Made by a program: the position numbers and the translations under genes. This document shows positions 43,919 through 51,625 of a stretch of 64,000 bases of DNA, piece by piece. Each line of letters begins with the position of its first letter. The first letter of the stretch is position 1. The stretch covers positions 737,274-801,273 of the forward strand of contig NZ_KQ948658.1 in NCBI RefSeq assembly GCF_001514145.1, given 5' to 3'. The notes below the pieces were generated by a model. It searched no databases, had not been told where the DNA came from, and saw nothing but the letters and a program-made list of their open reading frames with translations. This DNA comes from Streptomyces canus. GTDB lineage: Bacteria > Actinomycetota > Actinomycetes > Streptomycetales > Streptomycetaceae.

Positions 43919-45124
43919 CTAGGGCTGGGGATCCCCGTCGGCCAGACGCCCCAGGATGAGCGCGATCCGCAAGGTGAACGCCGAACGTACATCGGAGGGC
44001 GACCAGCCGGTGACGTCAGTCACACGTCGAAGCCGGTAGCGCACGGTGTTGGGATGCACGAAGAGCATCCGGGCCGCGCCCTCCAGACTGGACGCCTGTT
44101 CGAGGTAGACGGAGAGCGTCTCGAGGAGCGCGGAACCGGCCTCCTCCAGTGGTCTGTAGATCTCCTCCACCAACTGCTGGCGCGCAGCGGGATCCCCGGC
44201 CATCGCGCGTTCCGGAAGCAGGTCGTCCGCCAGGACCGGGCGCGGGGCGTCCTGCCAGGCGGAACACGCCTTGAGCCCCGCGGCGGCGGCCTGCGCGGAC
44301 CGGGTGGCGGCGAGCAGATCGGGTACGACGGGCCCCGCGACCACGGGTCCGGCCGCATAGGGCCCGATCAGCGACTTGGCCACGGCGAGGGGGTTGTCGC
44401 TGCCGCCCGCGATGACGACCAGCCGGGAGCCGAGCACCCCGGTCAGCACCTGGAGCTTGGCGTGTCGGGCGGCCCGCCGGATGGCCTCGACGGTCAGCTC
44501 GGAGTCACCGTCGGGAGCCGTGCCGAGGAGGACGCACACATGCTCGGGAGCGTTCCAGCCCAGCGCGGCGGCCCTGCTCACGGCCCCCTCGTCGGCCTCA
44601 CCGCTGAGCACGGCGTTCACGACGAGCGACTCCAGCCGGGCGTCCCAGGCACCGCGTGCCTCGGCGGCCTGGGCGTAGACCTGAGCGGTGGCGAAGGCGA
44701 TCTCGCGGGCGTACACGAGCAGGGCCTCACGCAGCACGGACTCGTCGCCGGGTGCGGCGACCTCGTCGATCGCGCTCTCCATGACCTCGATGGTGGTGCG
44801 CACCATCTCCACGGTCTGCCGGAGCGTGATGGCCCGGGTCAGCTCACGGGGAGCGGTCCCGAACACGTCGGTGGAGATGGCCTGCGGCGCGTCCGGATGC
44901 CGGAACCACTCGGTGAAGGCGGCGATACCGGCCTGGGCGACCAGCCCGATCCAGGAACGGTTCTCCGGAGGCATGGCCCGGTACCACGGCAGCGTCTCGT
45001 CCATGCGCGCGATGGCCTGCTGCGCGAGAGACCCGGACGACTTCTCCAGCCGCTTCAGGGTCGCGACATGGGCGTGGACGCCGGGCGCGTCGGGGTCGGA
45101 CTTGCGGTGTTCGGGTTCGGGCAC
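43919..45124 (-). CDS. fasR: PucR/CdaR-type activator of fatty-acid synthesis
   Basis: The 401-residue protein has an N-terminal regulatory domain (WYRAMPPENRSWIGLVAQAGIAAF), a central GGDEF-like segment and a C-terminal PucR helix-turn-helix (SSLEGAARMLFVHPNTVRYRLRRV, recognised by VHPNTVRYRL). Position directly upstream of fabDHPF on the same strand matches FasR of S. coelicolor, which activates the fab operon in response to acyl-CoA supply. The start is a GTG. Its loss is known to lower fatty-acid synthesis and increase precursor flow to other pathways. Confidence 0.93.
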   Translation of the reverse strand: MPEPEHRKSDPDAPGVHAHVATLKRLEKSSGSLAQQAIARMDETLPWYRAMPPENRSWIGLVAQAGIAAFTEWFRHPDAPQAISTDVFGTAPRELTRAITLRQTVEMVRTTIEVMESAIDEVAAPGDESVLREALLVYAREIAFATAQVYAQAAEARGAWDARLESLVVNAVLSGEADEGAVSRAAALGWNAPEHVCVLLGTAPDGDSELTVEAIRRAARHAKLQVLTGVLGSRLVVIAGGSDNPLAVAKSLIGPYAAGPVVAGPVVPDLLAATRSAQAAAAGLKACSAWQDAPRPVLADDLLPERAMAGDPAARQQLVEEIYRPLEEAGSALLETLSVYLEQASSLEGAARMLFVHPNTVRYRLRRVTDVTGWSPSDVRSAFTLRIALILGRLADGDPQP

Positions 45125-45204
45125 GGGACAAGACTGCCTTATCCGGACGTCGACGCGCGCCGCCGGGTACCGACTGCGGACCGCCCGGGGACTACCGTGG
45201 TCCC

Positions 45205-45858
45205 GTGACGGACGTACGGCGCGCGACGGAGCGTTACCCAGGCGGGGATCCCGGGGCCGGGATCGAGTCGTGGCACGCCTTCTCGTTCGGGCCGCACTAC
45301 GACCCCGACAACCTCCGCTTCGGCGCGCTGATCGCCTGCAACGAGGAGCGACTCGTGCCCGGCGCCGGGTTCGACGAGCATCCGCACAGCCACACCGAGA
45401 TCGTGACGTGGGTGGTCGAGGGGGAGCTGACGCACCGGGACTCGACGGGGCACGAGACCGTCGTACGGGCCGGTGACGTCCAGCGGCTCAGCGCCGCGGC
45501 CGGCGTCCGGCACGTCGAGCGCAACGACGCCGAGACTCCGCTGACCTTCGTGCAGACCTGGCTGGCGCCCCTGGAGCCGGGCGGCGAGCCGTCGTACGAG
45601 ATCGTCCGCGGGATCGCCGACTCGACGCCGTACGCCGTTTCGGAGGCGGGTGCGATGCTCCACGTGCGGCGGCTGGCCGCGGGGGAGCGGACCGCGGTGC
45701 CGGACGGGCGGTACCTGTACGTCCATGTCGTGCGGGGCGAAGTGCGGCTGGACGGCGAGGAGTTGGGGCCGGGCGACGCGGCCCGGGTCACCGAGGCCAA
45801 GGAGCTGGACGTCATGGCGGCGACCCCGGCCGAGCTGCTGGTGTGGGAGATGTCCTAG
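45205..45858 (+). CDS. Pirin-family bicupin protein
   Basis: The 217-residue protein has the pirin metal site in HPHSHTEIVTWV and GVRHVERNDAET (His and Glu ligands), with a second, weaker cupin half (HVRRLAAGERTAVPDGRYLYVHVVRGEV). Bacterial pirins can oxidise flavonoids such as quercetin or modulate pyruvate dehydrogenase; the pdh gene aceE is 10 kb away, so no direct link is claimed. A TACCGT hexamer lies six bases before the GTG, with no ribosome site, so the message may be leaderless. The stop overlaps the opposite-strand hydrolase gene by four bases. Confidence 0.88.
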   Translation: MTDVRRATERYPGGDPGAGIESWHAFSFGPHYDPDNLRFGALIACNEERLVPGAGFDEHPHSHTEIVTWVVEGELTHRDSTGHETVVRAGDVQRLSAAAGVRHVERNDAETPLTFVQTWLAPLEPGGEPSYEIVRGIADSTPYAVSEAGAMLHVRRLAAGERTAVPDGRYLYVHVVRGEVRLDGEELGPGDAARVTEAKELDVMAATPAELLVWEMS

Positions 45859-46670
45859 AGCTCGGCCAGGACGGCGTCGGTGAACGCCGGCCACGCCTCG
45901 ACCGCCCACGGTCCGAACGCGCGGTCCGTCAGCGCCACACAGGCCGCCCCCGCGTCCGGGTCGACCCACAGGAACGTGCCGGACTGGCCGAAGTGCCCGA
46001 AGGTGCGCGGCGAGGACGAAGAGCCGGTCCAGTGGGGGGACTTGCCGTCGCGGATCTCGAAGCCGAGGCCCCAGTCGTTGGGGTTCTGGTGGCCGTAGCC
46101 GGGCAGTACGCCCTTCGTGCCCGGGTACTGGACCGTCATCACCTCCGCGACCGTGCGCGGGTCCAGGAGCCGTGGCGCCTGCACCTCCGCCGCGAACCTG
46201 AGAAGGTCCTCGACCGTCGACACGCCGTCCTTCGCGGGGGAGCCCTCCAGGGACGTCGACGCCATGCCCAGCGGCTCCAGCACCGCCTGCCGCAGATACT
46301 CCGCGAACGGAATGTCCGCCGCCTTGGCGACATGGTCGCCGAGCTGCTCGAAACCCGCGTTCGAGTACAGCCGCCGCTCCCCGGGAGCAGCCGTCACCCG
46401 GTGCTCGTCGAAGGCCAGCCCCGAGGTGTGCGCGAGCAGGTGACGCACCGTCGATCCGCTCGGCCCGGCCGGCTCGTCGAGCTCGATCGCCCCCTCCTCG
46501 TACGCGACGAGGACGGCGTACGCGGCGAGCGGCTTGGTGACCGAGGCCAGCGGGAAGCGCCGGCCGACCGGGCCATGGGTCCCGAGGACCGTCCCGTCGC
46601 CGCGCACCACCCCCGCCGCAGCGGTGGGAACCGGCCAGTTTTCGATCAACGCGAGGCTCTGCAAGGACAT
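45855..46670 (-). CDS. Serine hydrolase, beta-lactamase-like
   Basis: The 271-residue protein has the SxxK motif in FPLASVTKPLAAY, YSNAGFEQLG as the YxN motif and GHFGQSGTFLWVD as the third motif, so it belongs to the S12 penicillin-binding/esterase family. No signal peptide is present. It is distinct from the S12 protein at 25262. It ends four bases inside the convergent pirin gene and begins 20 bases after the stop of the GNAT gene, on the same strand. Confidence 0.88.
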   Translation of the reverse strand: MSLQSLALIENWPVPTAAAGVVRGDGTVLGTHGPVGRRFPLASVTKPLAAYAVLVAYEEGAIELDEPAGPSGSTVRHLLAHTSGLAFDEHRVTAAPGERRLYSNAGFEQLGDHVAKAADIPFAEYLRQAVLEPLGMASTSLEGSPAKDGVSTVEDLLRFAAEVQAPRLLDPRTVAEVMTVQYPGTKGVLPGYGHQNPNDWGLGFEIRDGKSPHWTGSSSSPRTFGHFGQSGTFLWVDPDAGAACVALTDRAFGPWAVEAWPAFTDAVLAEL

Positions 46671-46689
46671 GCCGTCGAGCCTAAGCCGC

Positions 46690-47160
46690 TCAGAGCGTCA
46701 GCATCATCGTGGGGTCCGGCTTGTGGACGAACCCGAGGGAGACGTAGAGCGGCTCGGCCTCCGGGGACGCGGTCAGCATGACCTGACCGGCGCCCCGCTC
46801 GCGGAACCACGCCAGCAGTTCGTCCATGCACGCGCGCGCGTAGCCGCGCCGACGCGCGTCCGGGTCGGTGGCGACGCTGAAGACGTACCCGGCCAGGCCG
46901 TGCGGATTGGCCGCCTTCCCGATCCGGTAGTCGACCGTCCCCACCACCAGTGCCGCCAGCGTCCCCGGCCGGTCCGGGTGGTCGACGACGAAGGCCGCGA
47001 AGTCCCCGTCGGCCGCGGCCAGCCTCCCCCGCAGCGACGGCAGCGCCTCGGTGTGCCACGCTGTGGAGCTGTCGCCGCCGGGCAGAGCATCGATCATCAC
47101 CTGGCGCAGCCGCAGTACTTCTTCGGCGTCCTCGGTCGTGGCACGGCGTACGAGACTCAT
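46690..47160 (-). CDS. GNAT-family N-acetyltransferase
   Basis: The 156-residue protein has GNAT motifs VFSVATDPDARRRGYARACMDELLAWF (acetyl-CoA loop RRRGYA) and PLYVSLGFVHKPDPTMML. It could acetylate an amine of an antibiotic, amino acid or protein. The ATG at 47160 is preferred to one four codons upstream. It diverges from the merR gene and precedes the serine hydrolase on the same strand. Confidence 0.85.
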   Translation of the reverse strand: MSLVRRATTEDAEEVLRLRQVMIDALPGGDSSTAWHTEALPSLRGRLAAADGDFAAFVVDHPDRPGTLAALVVGTVDYRIGKAANPHGLAGYVFSVATDPDARRRGYARACMDELLAWFRERGAGQVMLTASPEAEPLYVSLGFVHKPDPTMMLTL

Positions 47161-47219
47161 GCACCGCACGGTAGCGATCGCATCCGAGAGCCGTCCTGCC
47201 GATTTCTTACCGGTTCCGC

Positions 47220-47257
47220 TTGCTTAGAGTGCACTCCAAGGCCATAGCGTTGGGGTC
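47220..47257 (+). promoter_or_regulatory. MerR-type promoter, leaderless
   Basis: TTGCTT (47220-47225) and TAGCGT (47245-47250) are 19 bases apart, the long spacing typical of MerR-controlled promoters. The 18-base near palindrome CTTAGAGTGCACTCCAAG (47223-47240) fills the spacer. The ATG at 47258 is seven bases past the -10, so the mRNA should be leaderless. Confidence 0.75.
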
Positions 47258-47722
47258 ATGACGGTGATGGAGACCACAGGTACCAGGACCGACAGCTGCG
47301 CGGCTCCGCCGCACCCCCACCGGCGTCCGGCGGGACAGGACAGCTACACGATCAGCGAGGTCGTCGACTTCACCGGCCTGACCGCGCACACTTTGCGCTG
47401 GTACGAGCGCATCGGGCTGATGCCGCACATCGACCGCTCGCACACCGGCCAGCGTCGCTACAGCAACCGCGACCTCGACTGGCTCGACCTCGTCGGCAAG
47501 CTCCGGCTCACCGGCATGCCGGTCGCCGACATGGTGCGCTACGCGGAACTGGTGCGGGAGGGCGACCACACGTTCACCGAACGGTTCGAGCTCCTGGAGA
47601 CGACCCGCCGGGACGTTCTGTCCCGGATCGCGGAGCTCCAGGACACGCTCGCCGTGCTCGACCGGAAGATCAGCTTCTACGCCGACGCCGGTCGCACCTA
47701 TGAAACGGAGAAAGCAGGATGA
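47258..47722 (+). CDS. MerR-family transcriptional regulator
   Basis: The 154-residue protein has the MerR DNA-binding domain (YTISEVVDFTGLTAHTLRWYERIGLM, then IDRSHTGQRRYSNRDLDWLDLVGKL) at residues 30-95, an extended N-terminus rich in His/Pro, and a C-terminal coiled coil for dimerisation (LETTRRDVLSRIAELQDTLAVLDRKI). No metal-binding Cys cluster is present, which fits AdhR-like sensors of aldehydes or electrophiles. It drives the downstream aldo-keto reductase, whose ATG overlaps its stop (ATGA), and probably itself. Confidence 0.92.
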   Translation: MTVMETTGTRTDSCAAPPHPHRRPAGQDSYTISEVVDFTGLTAHTLRWYERIGLMPHIDRSHTGQRRYSNRDLDWLDLVGKLRLTGMPVADMVRYAELVREGDHTFTERFELLETTRRDVLSRIAELQDTLAVLDRKISFYADAGRTYETEKAG

Positions 47723-48735
47723 CGGACGGCACGATCCCGACCGCACGGCTCGGCGACACCGGTCCCGAGGTCGGCGTCCAGGGACTCGGCTGCATGGGCA
47801 TGAGCTTCGCGTACGGCCCCACGGACGCGAAGGAGTCCCGGGCCACCCTGGAGCGGGCCCTGGAACTCGGCATCACGCTCTACGACACGGCGGACGCCTA
47901 CGGCAACGGGGAGAACGAGAAGTTCCTGTCGCCGTTCTTCAAGGCCCACCGCGACGAGGTCGTGATCGCCACCAAGTTCGCCCTGTCGATCCCTCCGGAG
48001 GACCCGACCCGGCGGATCATCCGCAACGACCCGCCGTACATCCGCCAGGCCGTCGAGGCGAGCCTGAAGCGCCTCGACGTCGACGCGATCGACCTCTACT
48101 ACATGCACCGGCGCGATCTCCACGTGCCGATCGTGGAGTCCGTCGGCACCATGGCCGAGCTGGTGCGCGAGGGCAAGGTCAAGCACCTGGGGTTGAGCGA
48201 GGTCACCGCCTCTGAGCTGCGTGCGGCGCAGGCGGTGCACCCCATCGCCGCCGTGCAGTCGGAGTGGTCCCTGTTCAGCCGGGACATCGAGGCCAAGGTG
48301 GTCCCGGCGGCCCGCGAGCTGGGCGTGGCGCTCGTGCCGTACTCACCGCTCGGGCGCGGCTTCCTCACCGGGTCCTTCACCAACGCCGACAAGGACCTCA
48401 CCGCCGACGACTTCCGCCGCCAGCAGCCCCGCTTCACCGGCGAGAACGCGGCGGCGAACGCGGCCCTGCTGGAGCCGATCCGTACCGTCGCCGAGGCCCA
48501 CGGCGTCTCCCTGGGCCAGATCGCCCTGGCCTGGGTCCAGCAACAGACGACGGTGCACGACCTCCCGGTGATCCCGATCCCGGGCACCCGCAAGCCCGCC
48601 AGGGTGGAGGAGAACGCGGCGGCGACGGGCATCGAGCTCACCAAGGAGGAGCTGGAGCTCCTGGAGCCGATCGCGGCACAGGTGGCCGGGGACCGGTACG
48701 CGGACATGCGGTTCTCGTCCGCGGGCCGGGAGTGA
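47719..48735 (+). CDS. Aldo-keto reductase
   Basis: The 338-residue barrel enzyme has the AKR catalytic tetrad in ITLYDTADAYGNGENE (Asp and Tyr), ATKFAL (Lys) and LYYMHRRD (His), plus the NADPH-binding VIPIPGTRKPARVEENAAA. It reduces aldehydes or ketones, including reactive carbonyls, with NADPH. Coupling to the MerR gene by an ATGA overlap indicates induction by its own substrate class. Function in detoxification is inferred from this pairing. Confidence 0.93.
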   Translation: MTDGTIPTARLGDTGPEVGVQGLGCMGMSFAYGPTDAKESRATLERALELGITLYDTADAYGNGENEKFLSPFFKAHRDEVVIATKFALSIPPEDPTRRIIRNDPPYIRQAVEASLKRLDVDAIDLYYMHRRDLHVPIVESVGTMAELVREGKVKHLGLSEVTASELRAAQAVHPIAAVQSEWSLFSRDIEAKVVPAARELGVALVPYSPLGRGFLTGSFTNADKDLTADDFRRQQPRFTGENAAANAALLEPIRTVAEAHGVSLGQIALAWVQQQTTVHDLPVIPIPGTRKPARVEENAAATGIELTKEELELLEPIAAQVAGDRYADMRFSSAGRE

Positions 48736-48736
48736 G

Positions 48737-49606
48737 CTAGAGCTCCGCCAGCAACTCCGCCTTCTTCACGGAGAACTCCTCGTCGGTGACCAGTCCGGCC
48801 TGATGCAGCTCCCCGAGATGGCGAATCCGTTCGGCGATATCCGCGGGGTCCCGGCGCGGCGCGGTCGCGGCCGGGACCACCGCCGCGGGCCCCCGTTGGC
48901 GTACGGCCGACAGGACCGCCGCCGCGAACGGCAGCGACTCATGGACGGGCCCGTACCCCAGTCCGAACACCACCGCCGCCGGATCCTGATCCGCCTGCAC
49001 CGGCCCCGGCTCCCCGCGCAGCAGCCGCAGATGACCCTCGAAGACCTCCGGCGACCGCCACTCCACCCCGGTCAGCTCGGACACCGGGAAACTCTGGTCG
49101 CCGGCCTTCCACTTCGCGGAGGACGCTCCCGTCCAGAACCACCGGAAGCGCACGGTACGGCCGTCGAAGGACGCCTTCCCGTCGTACGCCTTGAACTGCA
49201 ACGGCACCTCGGGCGCCGGCACCAGGAACCGTTCCGCAGGCTCGTCGTCCTCCTTCAGGAGCGTGCGCAACTCGTCCGCGTAGTACTCGGCGAGCGTCTC
49301 CTTGTCGCCCGGCAGCACCAGCCGGTACGGATCGCACCCTTCCTTCAGCTGCCCCGCCGCCGCCTCCATGAGCGGGTCCGCCCCCGGTCGCGGCTCGGCG
49401 TGCAACACCACCGTGCCCCGCTTGCCGGGAGTCAGCGTCACCCCGGAGATCGCCTCCAGGGGGATCCGCCGCTCACCCAGCGCCTGGAAGAGCTTCGGTG
49501 TTCGAATTCCCCGTTCGTAGCGGATGAGCACGGAGTCGGACTCGAACTCCCAGGCGGCATGAAATCCGGCCAGTACGTCACCCATGCGGGTCATCGTATT
49601 CGGCAC
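48737..49606 (-). CDS. DUF4429 protein with C-terminal SHOCT domain
   Basis: The 289-residue protein has two similar halves of the DUF4429 type (WEFESDSVLIRYERGIRTPKLFQALGERRIPLEAISGVTL and KAYDGKASFDGRTVRFRWFW; key parts quoted separately) followed by a short SHOCT helix (IAERIRHLGELHQAGLVTDEEFSVKKAELL) at the end. SHOCT domains are thought to mediate oligomerisation or membrane or nucleic-acid contacts. The start may be the GTG at 49606 or the ATG at 49594; AAGGAG is closer to the first. The stop is one base from the aldo-keto reductase stop. Confidence 0.82.
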   Translation of the reverse strand: MPNTMTRMGDVLAGFHAAWEFESDSVLIRYERGIRTPKLFQALGERRIPLEAISGVTLTPGKRGTVVLHAEPRPGADPLMEAAAGQLKEGCDPYRLVLPGDKETLAEYYADELRTLLKEDDEPAERFLVPAPEVPLQFKAYDGKASFDGRTVRFRWFWTGASSAKWKAGDQSFPVSELTGVEWRSPEVFEGHLRLLRGEPGPVQADQDPAAVVFGLGYGPVHESLPFAAAVLSAVRQRGPAAVVPAATAPRRDPADIAERIRHLGELHQAGLVTDEEFSVKKAELLAEL

Positions 49607-49651
49607 GAGCTCCTTCGTCCCTCCTCGCGCAGACCGCAGTTCCTGCAGTCT

Positions 49652-50869
49652 CTACGCGCGTCCGGCCGTGGCCGTGCCGGACAAACCGGCGCGACAGGCT
49701 TCGTCCTCGTGGGCGCACTGCACCGAGCGGTACGCGCCAATGCCGATCTCGGCGAAGTTGAGCAGGCTCTCCGTTCCGGGCTCGAAGTAACCGGCGTGAC
49801 CGTCCGCACCCCGCGCGGACAGCACGCGCGCGCCGAACGCGGAGGACACCGGGTCGGCGCCGTGGCCGAGCCCGCCGACCTCCATGTACGGCACGTCCTG
49901 GATCCAGTCGTCGGCGTCCCGCATCGCCCACACATGGGCGGTGGTGCGCAGATGGGAGGCGTTGGCGACCCGCATCCCGGGGCTGCCGGCCACCGCGATG
50001 TCGGCCACCCGGTCGGGCAGCGTGTGCGCGGCCACCCCGCACACCACGGAGCCGTAGCTGTGGCAGAACAGGGAGACCGGCGAGGCGCCGGGCAGTGCGC
50101 GCACCAGCGCGTTCAGCCGGACGGCGCCGGTCTCGGCGCGCATCGCGGTGGCCGAGTCGATGCCCAGTCCTGCGGGTGCCGTGTAGTCGGCCCAGGCGAT
50201 CACCGCCGTACGCGTGGCAGGACTCGCCGCACGCTCGGCCCGGTAGAGGGCCTTGGCCATGCCGACCGGCGCGGAGTAGCTGCGGCTGGTGCGCTGGAAG
50301 GTGAGCAGGTCGGTGTCGACGCCGGGCACGACGAGGGAGATCCGCTCCGCCGTGCCGAGATCGCCGAAGACCTCGGCGACCCGGCCGGAGCCGTCGGGGT
50401 CGAAAGCGAGGATGTGGCGCTCCGGGGCCGTCAGCGACTCGAAGCGGTGCATACGGCGGCCCGCCTCCTGCTGACCGGCCGGCGTGAGCCGGGGGTCGTG
50501 CATGCGGGTGCGCTCCACGGCACGGGCCCGCAGGAGCGCGAGGCGGTTGGCCTGGTAGCGCAGCTTGACGGGGGCGCCGTTCATGTTGCCGACCGCGAGC
50601 GGGTAGCGCTGGGCGAGGCGGACCCGCTCCTGGGAGGTGAGCGACGCGAAGAAGTGCGTGAGCCGGTCGGGAGCGGTGTCCGGGTCGGGCAGCGGATGTC
50701 CGTGCAGGCGACCGTGCGCCCAGGATTCGAGCGAGGCCTGCAGGGGAGTGGCCTCCCTCTGGTTGCGCAGCGCGGTCCAGCCGGTGGTCGCCAGCATCAC
50801 GAACACCACGGCCAGCGCGAGCAGTGCGCGCCAGACGTTGAGTTGCGGGGAGGTGTCGAAGGAAGTCAC
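49652..50869 (-). CDS. Alpha/beta hydrolase (DUF1023 type) with N-terminal anchor
   Basis: The 405-residue protein has one N-terminal membrane segment (WRALLALAVVFVMLATTGW, residues 13-31) and an alpha/beta hydrolase domain with the nucleophile elbow LFCHSYGSVVCGV, the strand AERISLVVPGVDTD and the late GADGHAGYFEPGTESL for the catalytic His. DUF1023 members are predicted lipases or esterases facing outward. The GTG start has no ribosome site; a TAGTGT element lies nine bases upstream, so the message could be leaderless. Confidence 0.85.
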   Translation of the reverse strand: MTSFDTSPQLNVWRALLALAVVFVMLATTGWTALRNQREATPLQASLESWAHGRLHGHPLPDPDTAPDRLTHFFASLTSQERVRLAQRYPLAVGNMNGAPVKLRYQANRLALLRARAVERTRMHDPRLTPAGQQEAGRRMHRFESLTAPERHILAFDPDGSGRVAEVFGDLGTAERISLVVPGVDTDLLTFQRTSRSYSAPVGMAKALYRAERAASPATRTAVIAWADYTAPAGLGIDSATAMRAETGAVRLNALVRALPGASPVSLFCHSYGSVVCGVAAHTLPDRVADIAVAGSPGMRVANASHLRTTAHVWAMRDADDWIQDVPYMEVGGLGHGADPVSSAFGARVLSARGADGHAGYFEPGTESLLNFAEIGIGAYRSVQCAHEDEACRAGLSGTATAGRA

Positions 50870-50923
50870 TGAAAGGACACACTAGGAGAACGGGACGGTC
50901 TCGGGTTAATCCAGTGACGGGGA

Positions 50924-51559
50924 TCACGTTTTGGTGTAAGGGAACCACTTGCCGGTCAGCGCGGGGCCGAGCAGTTCCAGGTGCGAGACCGTCAGCTCGC
51001 GCATGGCCTCCACACTGAACTCCCCGTCGGTCAGCCACTGCCGTTCCGTCACCCGCATCACACCGCTGAAGACGGCCACCAGCAGCCTGGGTCGCGGGTC
51101 GGTGGCCGCGTCGAGGCCCTCGCGTTCGGCGAGCACGCGCGTGAGCACCTCCTCGACCTCCGCCGAGCGCCGCAGATGGGCGGCGAGCAGGACCGGTGTC
51201 GACTCGATCACCCGGTACATCGCCAGGAACCGCTCCACCGGCACGACCGATTCGACGACCTCGTGCAGGGTGTCCCAGCCCTCCAGCACGGCCTGGCGCA
51301 GCGCCTCCAGCGGGGGTTCGTGCGACGGACGCGCGCGTACGGCGTCGACGAAGCGCGTCACCGTCATCTCGTCGAGAGCCAGCGCCGCATCCTCCTTGCC
51401 GGCGAAGTACCGGAAGAAGGTGCGCTGCGAGACCTCGACCGCGTCGGCGATGTCGTCGACGGTCGTCCGCTCGTAGCCCTCGGTGGTGAAGAGCTCGATG
51501 GCGGCCCGCAGCAGTGCCTCTCGGGTGCGCTGCTTCTTGCGTTCGCGGAGTGTTTCCAT
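50924..51559 (-). CDS. TetR-family repressor of the MFS exporter
   Basis: The 211-residue protein has an N-terminal TetR domain (LLRAAIELFTTEGYERTTVDDIADAVEVSQRTFFRYFAGKED, seen by TEGYERTTVDDIA and SQRTFFRYF). The C-terminal half is of the kind that binds lipophilic drugs. It diverges from the MFS gene with only 66 bases between, and the two promoters overlap there, so it most likely represses both genes until an exported compound binds. Confidence 0.92.
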   Translation of the reverse strand: METLRERKKQRTREALLRAAIELFTTEGYERTTVDDIADAVEVSQRTFFRYFAGKEDAALALDEMTVTRFVDAVRARPSHEPPLEALRQAVLEGWDTLHEVVESVVPVERFLAMYRVIESTPVLLAAHLRRSAEVEEVLTRVLAEREGLDAATDPRPRLLVAVFSGVMRVTERQWLTDGEFSVEAMRELTVSHLELLGPALTGKWFPYTKT

Positions 51560-51570
51560 TGGTGTCAGTT

Positions 51571-51625
51571 ACCGACTTGTGAATTGGTTTGTCAATTGTC
51601 AGTGGCTGTCATTAGCCTCGATCGC
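51571..51625. promoter_or_regulatory. Overlapping divergent leaderless promoters of TetR and MFS genes
   Basis: Plus strand: TTGTCA (51589-51594), 18 bases, TAGCCT (51613-51618), seven bases, ATG at 51626. Minus strand: TTGACA (51595-51590), about 18 bases, then TAACTG and six bases to the ATG at 51559. The two -35 elements share bases. TTGTGAATTG (51577-51586) and TTGTCAATTG (51589-51598) are direct repeats 12 bases apart, likely TetR contacts. Confidence 0.65.

Noticed and set aside
40195..45124. Possibility that the fab-like genes belong to a polyketide cluster.
   Set aside because: The order fasR-fabD-fabH-acpP-fabF, and the absence of any ketoreductase, cyclase or chain-length factor, fit primary fatty-acid synthesis.
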